Below are positions 1 through 7,321 of a stretch of 51,043 nt of DNA, piece after piece. Position 1 is the first letter of the stretch; each line of letters starts with the position of its first letter. The stretch lies in assembly GCA_041402045.1 (NCBI GenBank), contig JAWKSZ010000061.1, positions 1 through 51,043 of the forward strand. Reading direction: 5' to 3'. Under the pieces are notes generated by a model. It ran no database searches, was not told the origin of the DNA, and saw nothing but the letters and a program-made list of their open reading frames with translations. The translations under genes and the position numbers were made by a program. The DNA is from JAGQRJ01 sp041402045 (GTDB taxonomy: Bacteria > Planctomycetota > J058).

Positions 1-1
1 T

Positions 2-430
2 CCGCCGGTGCCCCTGCCCGAGGGGTTCCAGGGGCCTCCGGCGCCGCCCATGACCGCGGGCAAGAACGGCTACGAGACGCCGCTGCTCCCGGGGCAGTCC
101 TTCGATCGGCTGCCCGACGCCTTCGCGGCCATGGACGCGCTCTACGCGGAGCTGCAGGTGTCCGTGGGCCTCGAGGACGCGACGACGCCGCCGGAGTCTC
201 CGCTGCAGCGGGCGCTCCGGGAGCGGATCGAGGCCAACGGCGGCACCGTGCCGGAGCCGCCCGCGCCAGGGTCCCTGCCCAGGATCGACGCCGTGGGCAC
301 GACCCCCAGCGGGGACCGAGCCCCGGGCCTCTACACGAGCCCCTTCGTCCCCGGCCGCTTCAACACCAAGGCGGACGTGGTCCGCGCCTACCTCGAGGTC
401 GAGGGCTCCAGCGCGCTGTTCTCGGACTGA
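2..430 (+). CDS. C-terminal part of an unknown protein (5' end outside window)
   Basis: The frame is open from the window edge to a TGA at 428-430. A GTG at 8 is available, but nothing shows that it is the true start, so this is most likely the last 142 residues of a longer gene. The protein is rich in Pro, Gly, Ala and Glu, has no membrane segment, and ends in a more ordered segment (RFNTKADVVRAYLEVEG). I do not recognise a family. A strong hairpin follows 28 bp after the stop, which supports this as a real 3' end. Confidence 0.5.
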   Translation, partial: PPVPLPEGFQGPPAPPMTAGKNGYETPLLPGQSFDRLPDAFAAMDALYAELQVSVGLEDATTPPESPLQRALRERIEANGGTVPEPPAPGSLPRIDAVGTTPSGDRAPGLYTSPFVPGRFNTKADVVRAYLEVEGSSALFSD

Positions 431-458
431 GGGTCGCCACGAGCGAAGCGTGAAGGTC

Positions 459-490
459 GGCGCGGGCGGGGCGTGAGCTCCGCCCGCGCC
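459..490 (+). terminator. GC-rich hairpin after the first gene
   Basis: An 11-bp perfect inverted repeat (GGCGCGGGCGG, 459-469, with its complement at 480-490) has a 10-nt loop. No T tract follows, as is usual for hairpins in this window; four other gene ends carry the same kind of structure. Confidence 0.55.
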
Positions 491-600
491 GCGTGTGTGC
501 GGGCCCCCGGCGAGGCCCTGGGAGCGCAGCGTGCCGTCTATGGCAACTCGGCGTTGGCGGTCGCGGCGCCCCTACGCTGGAGGCATGCCAGGAGGGCAGC

Positions 601-876
601 ATGACGAGTGCGTTGGGTGGTGTGGCGATCGCGGTCGCGGTGTGGCTGGGCTGGAGGCAGCGAGGGCGCTTCCTCCAGGCGCTCCGGCAGCGGATCGCGG
701 CGTGGGTGTGTCCGACCTGCAATCGGGTGCACCTGGGCGAGTTCGGTCCCTGGGAGCACGTGGCCCTGCGCCCGCGTGAGGGCGTGGCCCCGGAGGCGTG
801 CGCGCACCACCTCCGCGCGGGCGCGCCCGGTGACTGCCGTGGGTGCCACGTGCTGCGGCTCGAGGCGCTGGGCTGA
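601..876 (+). CDS. Small membrane-anchored zinc-ribbon-like protein
   Basis: This 91-residue protein is unknown. The ATG at 601 was chosen because GGAGGG lies 5-10 bases upstream (591-596); the frame upstream of it has no coding character. Residues about 5-17 form a short hydrophobic segment that could anchor the protein. The rest carries a CPTC pair near residue 37, a CAHH near residue 68 and a CRGC near residue 80, the pattern of a small zinc-binding fold. Several other short Cys-pair proteins of this style occur in the window (18295, 19650, 35029, 45038). Function is not deducible. Confidence 0.6.
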   Translation: MTSALGGVAIAVAVWLGWRQRGRFLQALRQRIAAWVCPTCNRVHLGEFGPWEHVALRPREGVAPEACAHHLRAGAPGDCRGCHVLRLEALG

Positions 877-938
877 GGCCCGCCGCCCCGATCGTGCAGC
901 GACGCGCTAGGCTGAACCTCTGCGGAGGGTAGCTGGGC

Positions 939-1889
939 ATGAGCAAGCGCGCGCACCTCGAAGGGGCCGTGGCGCTGGTCGCGGGGGCGACCCGCGGCGG
1001 CGGACGCGGGATCGCGCAGGCCTTGGGTGAAGCGGGGGCCACGGTGATCTGCACCGGGCGCACGACCCGCGAGCACGGCTCCGCGCGCTCGGACTACGAC
1101 CGCCCCGAGACCGTCGACGAGACCGCCGAGCAGGTGACCGCCCTCGGCGGCCGCGGGGTCGCGCTGGGCGTCGACCACCTGGTGCCCGAGGAGGTCGCCG
1201 AGCTCGCCGCCCGGGTGCGCCGGGACCACGGGCGCCTCGACGTGCTGGTCGACGACATATGGGGCGCGGAGCTGCTCAAGGGCGGCCCCGCGGAGTGGAA
1301 CACCCCGATCTGGGAGCACGACCTGCAGAAGGGGCTGAGGATCCTGCGGCTCGCCGTCGAGTCGCACCTGGTCACCTCGCACCACCTGCTCCCGCTCCTG
1401 ATCCAGGAGCCGGGGGGGCTGCTGGTCGAGGTCACCGACGGCACCCGCGACTACAACGCCTCGCGCTATCGGATCTCGGTGTTCTACGACCTGGCCAAGG
1501 TCGCGGTCGACCGGATCGCGTTCGCTCAGGGCCACGAACTCGAGGCTCACGGCGCGTGCGCGGTGTCGGTGACCCCCGGGTGGCTCCGCTCGGAGATCAT
1601 GCTCGAGCAGTTCGGGGTGGACGCGGACACCTGGACGGCGGCCTGCGAGCCCGGGGGCAAGGCCCCGCGGGGGTTCCTCGTGTCCGAGTCGCCCCGCTTC
1701 CTCGGGCGCGGGATCGCCGCCCTGGCCGCCGACCCGGACCGCGCGCGCTTCAACCAGCGCTCGCTGACCTCCTTCGACCTCGCCTGCACCTACGACGTGC
1801 GGGACGTGGACGGCTCGCGGCCCGACGTGTGGGCGTTCATGCAGGCGGAGGGCCGCGGCGAGACCCCGGACCCCGCCGCCTACCGTTGA
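939..1889 (+). CDS. SDR-family oxidoreductase (DHRS1-like)
   Basis: A 316-residue NAD(P)-dependent short-chain dehydrogenase/reductase. The N-terminal Rossmann motif GATRGGGRGIAQ and the following GATVICTGRTT fit NADP binding. The catalytic pair is YDLAK (Y183, K187). Length and the long C-terminal part resemble the DHRS1-like branch rather than the classical 250-residue FabG type. Where most SDRs have an NNAG-like motif this protein has LVDDIWG, so the usual structural Asn is Asp. The substrate is unknown. It stands just upstream of the TetR gene and may be part of the lipid/PHA metabolism locus, but it has its own 5' region and no TetR dyad before it. Confidence 0.85.
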   Translation: MSKRAHLEGAVALVAGATRGGGRGIAQALGEAGATVICTGRTTREHGSARSDYDRPETVDETAEQVTALGGRGVALGVDHLVPEEVAELAARVRRDHGRLDVLVDDIWGAELLKGGPAEWNTPIWEHDLQKGLRILRLAVESHLVTSHHLLPLLIQEPGGLLVEVTDGTRDYNASRYRISVFYDLAKVAVDRIAFAQGHELEAHGACAVSVTPGWLRSEIMLEQFGVDADTWTAACEPGGKAPRGFLVSESPRFLGRGIAALAADPDRARFNQRSLTSFDLACTYDVRDVDGSRPDVWAFMQAEGRGETPDPAAYR

Positions 1890-1919
1890 GCCCAGTCTCC
1901 AGCGCTCCTGGTTTCCGCG

Positions 1920-1948
1920 TTGACAACGCCGTGCCGACGCCTCAGAAT
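1920..1948 (+). promoter_or_regulatory. Sigma-70-like promoter of tetR
   Basis: TTGACA (1920-1925) is followed after 17 bp by CAGAAT (1943-1948), a near-consensus housekeeping promoter. The tetR start codon lies 28 bp downstream of the -10 box, with AGGAG in between. Confidence 0.65.
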
Positions 1949-1952
1949 GCGC

Positions 1953-1964
1953 GAACGTTCGTTC
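1953..1964 (+). promoter_or_regulatory. Probable TetR operator (GAACG-N2-CGTTC)
   Basis: The dyad GAACGTTCGTTC lies directly after the -10 box, over the expected transcription start and before the tetR start codon. The same arms recur at 6095-6106 and 6173-6184. The position fits autorepression. TetR-family operators are typically short dyads of this kind; binding itself is inference. Confidence 0.6.
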
Positions 1965-1975
1965 AGGAGTGAGCC

Positions 1976-2578
1976 GTGCCCGCCAACGTCGAGACCGTCG
2001 CCCGCACCCGCGCCAGCATTCACGAAGCCGCGGTGAAGTTGTTCACCAAGCAAGGCTTCAACGGCACGGGCATGCGCCAGATCGCCCAGGAGGCCGGGGT
2101 CTCCCTGGGCAACCTCTACAACTACCACAAGACCAAGCAGGAGCTGTTCGCGGCGATCTGCGAGGGCTACGAGGCCGACTACACCAGCGAACGGACCCCG
2201 ATCGCCAAGGCCCTGCGCGAGTTCTCCTCCCTCGAGGACCTCGAGCGCCTGGGCGAGGCCAGTCGCCAGACCGTGCGCGACTACACCGACTACATTCGCC
2301 TGATCTACGTGGACGTCGTCGAGCTCGACGGCGAGCACATTCGGCGCCTGTTCAAGGGCATGCGCACGCGCTACACGGAGCTGCTCGGCGACCGCCTCGC
2401 GGCCCTGGAGCTCGGCGACGTGGACCCGATCGGCGCGATCATGACCGCCACGATCAGCTACTTCTACCTGTTCAACATCGAGTACGTGTTCGGCGTCAAG
2501 CGTCCCTTCGGGACGTCGGACAAGGACATGATCAGCAGCATCGCCACCGTGCTGCGGGAAGGAATGCGCCCGCGATGA
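1976..2578 (+). CDS. TetR/AcrR-family transcriptional regulator
   Basis: A 200-residue regulator. The N-terminal helix-turn-helix domain is clear (residues about 10-56: ARTRASIHEAAVKLFTKQGF followed by GTGMRQIAQEAGVSLGNLYNYHKTK). The C-terminal ligand-binding half is variable as usual, with many aromatic residues (Tyr/Phe) that could line a lipid or acyl-CoA pocket. The GTG at 1976 follows AGGAG at 1966. The gene overlaps the next by ATGA. With a dyad in its own promoter and two at the hydrolase/phasin/phaC block, it probably represses itself and the PHA genes, perhaps released by an acyl-CoA or hydroxyacid. The ligand is not visible from sequence. Confidence 0.9.
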   Translation: MPANVETVARTRASIHEAAVKLFTKQGFNGTGMRQIAQEAGVSLGNLYNYHKTKQELFAAICEGYEADYTSERTPIAKALREFSSLEDLERLGEASRQTVRDYTDYIRLIYVDVVELDGEHIRRLFKGMRTRYTELLGDRLAALELGDVDPIGAIMTATISYFYLFNIEYVFGVKRPFGTSDKDMISSIATVLREGMRPR

Positions 2579-3567
2579 ACCTCCGCCACCTGGGGGCCCT
2601 GGGCCTCCTCTGCTGCGCCGTCGCCGGCGCCGCGCCCAACGGCATGGGGTCCCAACCCCAGCGTGGGAGCACCAAGCTGATCGACCCGGGCAACCGCCCC
2701 GCCCCGATCCTGACCCTGCTGCGCATGGGCGACGACGAGGTCTGGAGCGGCGACCTCGAGGGGCGCGTGGTGCGCCACGCCTTCGGCTCGCGCACCGAGA
2801 CCACCCCGATCGCCGTGCTCGGCGGAGCCGCGGTCCAGCTCGTCAAGCACGAGGACCGGGTCTTCGCCGTGGACGATCGCGGCGCGGTGTGGCGCGTGAC
2901 CTCCGAGCCGACCCGCGTCGCCCTGCACCCGGGCGGCGCCCACGCGCTCGCCGTGAGCGCGGACGGCGCGCGGTTCGCGACCGCCGGCGGCGACGGCACG
3001 ATCCGGCTCTGGGACGCGAACGGCGAGGCCAAGGGCGTGCTCGAGGGCCACACCGGCCCGGTGATCGGCGTCGCCTTCGATCCCCAGAAGCCCGAGCGCC
3101 TGTTCAGCGCGGGCCACGACGGGACCGTGCGCTCGTGGAAGCTCTCCGGCGGCGCCGGCGACAAGCCCTTCCGCGGCAAGTCCAAGGAGGAGCAGAAGGG
3201 CAAGCGCGAGCTCAACGGGCTGGCGATCAACGCCAGCGGCGAGCACCTCCTGAGCTGCAGCTTCGACGGCTCGGTCACGCTGTGGGACGTGGAGAAGCGC
3301 AAGCTCTCCGCGCGCCCGCTGCCCCAGCGCTCCTACGCCGAGCTCGCCCAGCAGGTCGGGTTCAGCCCCGAGGGCAAGCGCGGGGTCGTCGTGCTCAGCG
3401 GTGAGAGCGCGCTGCTCGTGTTCGACGTGGACGAGGTCGGCTCGCCGCTGCGCCTCGAGCGCGGCCTCGACGCGCCGGCGTCCGCGGCGTTCCTCGACGA
3501 GACCACGCTCGTGGTCGGTGGCTACGCCGGCGGCGTCACCCGCCTGCCGATCGGAGGCTCGCAATGA
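2575..3567 (+). CDS. Exported WD40-repeat protein
   Basis: A 330-residue protein starting at the ATG that overlaps the tetR stop (ATGA). Residues 1-20 form a signal peptide with two Cys (GLLCCAVAGAAP), so a lipoprotein is possible. WD40 blades are visible, e.g. TAGGDGTIRLWD, SAGHDGTVRSW and CSFDGSVTLWD, with GH-containing linkers (EGHTGPVIGVAF). About six blades would make one propeller, probably a periplasmic or surface scaffold. It is translationally coupled to both tetR and the lipase behind it. No enzymatic residues are recognisable. Confidence 0.8.
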   Translation: MNLRHLGALGLLCCAVAGAAPNGMGSQPQRGSTKLIDPGNRPAPILTLLRMGDDEVWSGDLEGRVVRHAFGSRTETTPIAVLGGAAVQLVKHEDRVFAVDDRGAVWRVTSEPTRVALHPGGAHALAVSADGARFATAGGDGTIRLWDANGEAKGVLEGHTGPVIGVAFDPQKPERLFSAGHDGTVRSWKLSGGAGDKPFRGKSKEEQKGKRELNGLAINASGEHLLSCSFDGSVTLWDVEKRKLSARPLPQRSYAELAQQVGFSPEGKRGVVVLSGESALLVFDVDEVGSPLRLERGLDAPASAAFLDETTLVVGGYAGGVTRLPIGGSQ

Positions 3568-4763
3568 TCCGCGCTCTGTTCACCGTCGCCCTGCTCGCCC
3601 TGGGCGTCGCCCGGGCCACCGAGCACTTCGACCCCAAGCAGGCCGAGACCTTCGAGAGCGAGCGCTGGGCCAAGACCGAGCTCCTGACCGACGACCACCC
3701 GGCCATGATCCAGGAGGCGTTCATTCCGCTCGTGGCTCAGAAGGAGCCCGAGACGGTCAAGGCCTTCGGCAGCCCGACCCCGCCCTCGAGCAAGTTCCTC
3801 CTGCACTACGCCAAGGGCTGGGAGGAGGCCCAGAACCCGGTGCCCGTGCTCCTGATCCACGGCGCCGCGCTGACCTCCACCGACTGCTACGCCGACGACC
3901 CGGTGGAGCAGCCCTACGAGGGGCTGGCCGCGTGCCTGGTGCGCTCCGGGCGCAAGACCTTCGCGATCACCTTCTCGCACTTCCACGGCGACAACTTCCT
4001 CCAGGCCGAGGCGGTGGCCGACGCGATCGCGCGGATCCGCGAGGTCACCGGCGCCAAGCAGGTCGACCTGATCGCTCACTCGAAGGGCGGCATGTCGGCG
4101 CGGATCTACCTCTCCAGCGCCGGCCGCAAGTGGTCGACCAAGTTCCGCGGCGACGTGCGGCGCTACGTCATGCTCGGGACCCCCAACGGCGGGATCGACG
4201 TGAGCTTCGCCTACCCGAACCTCAACTACTGGATCCTCGAGAACAAGAGCGCCGCGCCCATGAGCTGGACCGAGGGGCTCTACTACGGCAAGTGGCTCTC
4301 CTGGGAGGACCGCACGATCTACGGCGAGGGGAACCCGTTCCCCGGCCAGAACCAAATGCTCGCGCGCTGGGACGGCCCCTACGGGCGCACCACCCAGCGC
4401 GGCCAGTTCGACGTCGACACCACCTACGAGGGCGGGCGCGGCACGGTCAGCGTGAGCAAGGGGATCGACCAGGCGATCAAGGACGGCGGCGACACCATGG
4501 CCTACCTGGAGAAGAAGGCGATCGACCCCTCGGTCGAGCTCGCGGTCCTCGCCGGGACGAGCCCCTGGGTCATGCACCTCGTCGGCGAGCGCCGCGCCCC
4601 CTCCGACGGCCTCCTGCTCGTGGCCAGCGCGTTCCACACCGACCCGCTGACCAAGCGCGGCGCCAAGCTCCTCAAGAAGGAGACGCTCATGCTGAACCAC
4701 CTCCAGCTGGTCTACCACCCGCGGGCCAACGACTGGGTGGTCGAGGTCCTCGACCAGGAGTAG
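3564..4763 (+). CDS. Secreted alpha/beta-hydrolase lipase (class-2 lipase/EstA-like)
   Basis: A 399-residue protein with an N-terminal signal peptide (MIRALFTVALLALGVARA). The core begins with PVLLIHGAALTS (oxyanion-hole region), and the nucleophile elbow is AHSKGG with Ser173; LMLNHLQLVYHP near the C-terminus could supply the His. A triacylglycerol lipase or short-chain polyester esterase of the lipase class 2 group is the best fit. The gene starts at an ATGA overlap with the WD40 gene, and a strong terminator hairpin follows. Together with the PHA genes downstream, an extracellular polyester or lipid substrate is plausible but not proven. Confidence 0.75.
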   Translation: MIRALFTVALLALGVARATEHFDPKQAETFESERWAKTELLTDDHPAMIQEAFIPLVAQKEPETVKAFGSPTPPSSKFLLHYAKGWEEAQNPVPVLLIHGAALTSTDCYADDPVEQPYEGLAACLVRSGRKTFAITFSHFHGDNFLQAEAVADAIARIREVTGAKQVDLIAHSKGGMSARIYLSSAGRKWSTKFRGDVRRYVMLGTPNGGIDVSFAYPNLNYWILENKSAAPMSWTEGLYYGKWLSWEDRTIYGEGNPFPGQNQMLARWDGPYGRTTQRGQFDVDTTYEGGRGTVSVSKGIDQAIKDGGDTMAYLEKKAIDPSVELAVLAGTSPWVMHLVGERRAPSDGLLLVASAFHTDPLTKRGAKLLKKETLMLNHLQLVYHPRANDWVVEVLDQE

Positions 4764-4784
4764 CTCCTCCCCCGAGCCAACCGA

Positions 4785-4814
4785 CGCGGGCGGGGCCAGC
4801 AGGTCCCGCCCGCG
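4785..4814 (+). terminator. Terminator hairpin after the lipase gene
   Basis: A perfect 10-bp stem (CGCGGGCGGG, 4785-4794, paired with 4805-4814) has a 10-nt loop. Flanking CCAACC/TTGG sequences partly extend the stem. It lies 22 bp after the lipase stop. Confidence 0.65.
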
Positions 4815-5184
4815 CTCGTTGGTTGGGGCAGGCTCGCCTGCTGCGCCCGCCTCGATCGCGTGTCCAGGCGGGCAGATGCTCTTCACCGCAAAGGGCACGA
4901 AGGACGCAAAGGGACGCAAAGGCCGGCTTGGACGGAGGCTTTGCTGGTGAGCCAGGAGCATTGAGCTCCGCCAGGCCCGGGAGCAGCAATCGTGGGGTCG
5001 GACACGGCTCGCTCCGGTGGAAACGAAGCGTGGCAGGTGGGCCCTCGGGGACCGTAGAGGTGGAGGGACGCACCTACCGGGAGCAGCAAGCTGCTCCCTA
5101 CTACAGGCGCCTTGTGGAGTCGGTCACGGCTCGCTCCGCTGGAGCGGGGTGGCGCTAACGATCGCCCTATGCCGATAGGTCGGT
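4815..5184. repeat. Non-coding gap with short dispersed repeats and a hairpin
   Basis: No gene is supported here. The gap holds a short GGACGCAAAG(G) tandem (about 4901-4922), a 13-bp direct repeat CCGGGAGCAGCAA (4977-4989 and 5077-5089), and a 25-bp direct repeat differing at 2 positions (4998-5022 and 5119-5143; core CACGGCTCGCTCCG). A 9-bp perfect hairpin GGGAGCAGC-AA-GCTGCTCCC sits at 5080-5099. These look like REP-type intergenic elements. Confidence 0.55.
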
Positions 5185-5823
5185 ATGAGGCGTCGTGTTG
5201 GAGCCTTTGGCGGAGTCCTGGCGTTCGCGGTCGTGTGGCTTGGCTCGCCCCGCGACTCGTCAGCACCCCGCCTCCTAGCGTGCCTGAGCGATCGGCGCTG
5301 CCCGGAGCCTGTGGGCTGGGAGACCTTGGCGCGTGGGCTCCTGTCGGAGGAGGCGTCGAGTCGCTGCAGTGTGAGCACGCCTCAGCGGATCTGGCGCCTC
5401 CCCGCTCACGCACGGTTGCCCCGTGGCGGCACGCTCTCGCTCGTGGCCTTCGACGGGGCCCCTGCCTGCGAAGCCGCGCGCCGGGATCCCCGGGTGCTCG
5501 TGCTCGGCCACGCGGCCCAGGCCCACGCCGCGGTTCGCTTGCCCGACAACGCTCAGCGGATCGAAGTCGAGGTCTTGGACGGCGGTGAGGCACGGCTCGT
5601 GATCCTGGCGCGCATGGAGCTCTGGCGCGGAGAGGCCGGGGTCGTCGTGGCCTCCTGGGACCCGAGCTCGGGGACGGTCGAGCACGTTCTGGAGACCTGG
5701 AACCTGGACTGGGGAGACTTCACCTGGGAGGTCGGGTCGGGCACACGGCCCGCCTGTGGGATTCGACGTGAGGTCGAGGGAGTCGCGATCGATTTCATCC
5801 CCATGGGGAACGAATCGCCCTAA
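5185..5823 (+). CDS. Unknown exported protein
   Basis: A 212-residue protein of no recognised family. It starts MRRRVGAFGGVLAFAVVWLG, a signal peptide or N-terminal anchor, followed by a Cys-containing segment (LACLSDRRCPEP) suggesting one or more disulfides outside the cytoplasm. The C-terminal half is rich in beta-type segments (IEVEVLDGGEARLVILARM, VVVASWDPSSGTVEHV). The alternative frame starting at 5112 is an Arg/Pro-rich shadow and was discarded. It stands alone between two repeat-rich gaps; its base composition is slightly less GC-biased than that of its neighbours. Confidence 0.6.
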   Translation: MRRRVGAFGGVLAFAVVWLGSPRDSSAPRLLACLSDRRCPEPVGWETLARGLLSEEASSRCSVSTPQRIWRLPAHARLPRGGTLSLVAFDGAPACEAARRDPRVLVLGHAAQAHAAVRLPDNAQRIEVEVLDGGEARLVILARMELWRGEAGVVVASWDPSSGTVEHVLETWNLDWGDFTWEVGSGTRPACGIRREVEGVAIDFIPMGNESP

Positions 5824-5934
5824 CTTGCTGCAGTTGATTGAGATAGACCCAGGCCGGCGTGAGCCCGAGCGCCACCCACGGAGATTGCGGATCGCGCACT
5901 CCCAATCCCCTTGGCTACCGCACGTTAGAGGTAG

Positions 5935-5955
5935 GGGCGCAGCTCGCCTGCGCCC
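5935..5955. repeat. REP-like hairpin in the 5.8-6.1 kb gap
   Basis: GGGCGCAG (5935-5942) pairs with CTGCGCCC (5948-5955) around a 5-nt loop. A second small hairpin, TTGCGT-AGCG-ACGCAA, lies at 5998-6013. The rest of the gap 5824-6060 shows no gene. Confidence 0.45.
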
Positions 5956-6066
5956 ATCCCACCCCCGCCGCGGTCCCGAACGAGCGGAGCGGACGCCTTG
6001 CGTAGCGACGCAAACCCATACCCCACAACGTCTCCCCAGCCCCTCCCAGGAATCCGACGTTTCCGC

Positions 6067-6094
6067 TTGCGCTCCCCAGGCCGACCACTAGAAT
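6067..6094 (+). promoter_or_regulatory. Sigma-70-like promoter of the hydrolase/PHA block
   Basis: TTGCGC (6067-6072) is followed after 16 bp by TAGAAT (6089-6094). The layout (-10 box, then operator dyad) copies the tetR promoter; the two regions can be aligned without gaps from the -10 box through CGTTCGTTCA. Confidence 0.55.
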
Positions 6095-6111
6095 GAACGC
6101 TCGTTCGTTCA
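6094..6111 (+). promoter_or_regulatory. Probable TetR operator at the PHA block promoter
   Basis: TGAACGCTCGTTCGTTCA contains the dyad GAACG-CT-CGTTC (6095-6106) plus a further CGTTCA half. It overlaps the last base of the -10 box and the expected start of transcription, a repressing position. Confidence 0.6.
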
Positions 6112-6136
6112 TAGAGCACCCCCGGAAAGCCTCCTC

Positions 6137-6970
6137 ATGACTGTTTTCGTCGCCCCTTCGATCACCAGGCTTGAACGATCGTTCGTGCGTTCCTGGCGCA
6201 CCGAGCGGATCGCTGGGCTGCACGTGCGCTGGAGCCCGGGCCTCGGGCTGCCGGTCGTCGCGCTGCACGGCCTCGGCTCCGAGGGCGGCGACCTGACCCC
6301 GCTGGCGGCGGCGCTGCCCGAGGCGCCCCTGGCCCTGATCGACCTCCCCGGCTTCGGCCGCTCGGGCGGCGTGGTCCACAGCATGCGCGCGGCCGCGGCC
6401 CAGGTGATCGAGGTCCTCGACGAGCTCAGCTGGGAGCGCCCGGTGTGGCTGGGCTGCTCCTTCGGCGGGCACGTCGCCCTGCGCGCGGCGCTGGACCACC
6501 CGACGCGGGTCGGCGCCCTGGCCCTGGCCGACTCCGGCGGCTACGACCCGGCCCCCGCCCCCGAGCTCGGCCGCCGCGTTCAGCGTCGAGGTCCTCGGCG
6601 GTCGCGCCCTGGCCGACGTGTCCCGCGCCCTGGACGCCCTGATCGCCCGCCCGAACGCGGTCACCCGCGAGCATCGCGCGCGCCGCCTCGCCGCCCACAC
6701 CACCGGCGCCGACTACGCCTCGGTGGCCAGCGCCGCGATCGCCGCGCTGCGCGACGACGCCCCCGCCACCTGGAGCAGATCGCCGCCCCGGCCGAGCTGA
6801 TCCACGGCGCGAGCGACATGCTGGTCCCGCTCTCGCTGGCCCGCGCCGCCGCGCGCCGCCTGCAGCGCGCCCGGCTCACGGTGCTCGACGGCGTCGGGCA
6901 CCTGCCCTGGCTCGAAGCCCCCGAGGCCCTGGCTGCCTGCGTCAACGACGCGCGCAACCGGGCCGAGTAG
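6137..6970 (+). CDS. Alpha/beta-fold hydrolase, with two compensating frameshifts
   Basis: Both ends read as a typical cytoplasmic alpha/beta hydrolase: VVALHGLG oxyanion loop, nucleophile elbow GCSFGG (Ser108), then GASDMLVP (Asp) and GVGHLPW (His). The middle (about 6570-6775) is coding only in the +1 frame, where it reads LGGRALADVSRALDALIARP and onwards. One extra base around 6541-6570 and one missing base around 6765-6778 therefore interrupt an otherwise intact gene. The start is uncertain: the ATG at 6137 has a poor ribosome site, and an in-frame GTG at 6185 lies just after a perfect operator dyad. First gene of the PHA block; an intracellular oligomer hydrolase or thioesterase would fit. 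Confidence 0.65.
   Translation: MTVFVAPSITRLERSFVRSWRTERIAGLHVRWSPGLGLPVVALHGLGSEGGDLTPLAAALPEAPLALIDLPGFGRSGGVVHSMRAAAAQVIEVLDELSWERPVWLGCSFGGHVALRAALDHPTRVGALALADSGGYDPAPAPELGRRVQRRGPRRSRPGRRVPRPGRPDRPPERGHPRASRAPPRRPHHRRRLRLGGQRRDRRAARRRPRHLEQIAAPAELIHGASDMLVPLSLARAAARRLQRARLTVLDGVGHLPWLEAPEALAACVNDARNRAE
6173..6184 (+). promoter_or_regulatory. Third TetR-type dyad (perfect palindrome)
   Basis: GAACGATCGTTC is a perfect 12-bp palindrome with the same arms as the dyads at 1953 and 6095. It lies inside the hydrolase reading frame if translation starts at 6137, or in the leader if it starts at GTG 6185. Confidence 0.5.
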
Positions 6971-6998
6971 ACCCACCCCCCTTCCACAGGAGTTCCAC

Positions 6999-7256
6999 GT
7001 GGAGAAGCAGAAGAAGACCCCGACCGAGACCTTCGAGGCCGCCAAGGCCACCAGCCAGCAGGTCATGCAGGCCTACACCGACGCCTTCATGGGCGCGGCG
7101 ACCCGCATGGACGAGCTGACCAAGCAGAACCTGCAGACGATCAAGACGCTCAACGAGCAGACCCTGACCGCCATGCAGCAGACCGCGACCGCTGTGCTCG
7201 AGGCCAACGCCACCGCGCGCAAGGCCGCCATGGACATGGCCAAGGCCCCGTTCTAA
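6999..7256 (+). CDS. Phasin-like PHA granule protein
   Basis: An 85-residue, almost purely alpha-helical protein, rich in Ala, Gln, Thr, Lys and Met and without Cys or membrane segment (e.g. QVMQAYTDAFMGAATRMDEL, QTLTAMQQTATAVLEANATA). This composition and heptad pattern are those of phasins, which coat PHA granules and limit their size. The GTG start at 6999 follows ACAGGAG. It sits directly before the PhaE-like and PhaC genes. A hairpin just behind it would allow higher expression than of the genes downstream, as expected for an abundant structural protein. Confidence 0.75.
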   Translation: MEKQKKTPTETFEAAKATSQQVMQAYTDAFMGAATRMDELTKQNLQTIKTLNEQTLTAMQQTATAVLEANATARKAAMDMAKAPF

Positions 7257-7267
7257 GGACGACGAAC

Positions 7268-7294
7268 CGGCCCGCGAGGTCTCCCCGCGGGCCG
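7268..7294 (+). terminator. Intra-operon hairpin after the phasin gene
   Basis: CGGCCCGCG (7268-7276) pairs with CGCGGGCCG (7286-7294) around a 9-nt loop, 12 bp after the phasin stop. It could be a partial terminator or an mRNA-stabilising 3' end separating phasin from phaC expression. Confidence 0.55.
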
Positions 7295-7321
7295 ACCCCC
7301 ACCCCCCTCTCTGGAGAATCG

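Noticed and set aside
526..539. Second copy of the 14.7-kb palindrome arm (GCGTGCCGTC)
   Set aside because: Only ten bases match and there is no inverted partner; chance similarity in GC-rich DNA.
360..1550. 396-residue minus-strand frame opposite the SDR gene
   Set aside because: No start signal or family; Arg/Pro/Gly-rich shadow of the plus-strand SDR gene.
5112..5588. Alternative frame overlapping the unknown exported protein
   Set aside because: Arg/Pro-rich without hydrophobic or structured segments; the 5185 frame has a signal peptide and normal composition.
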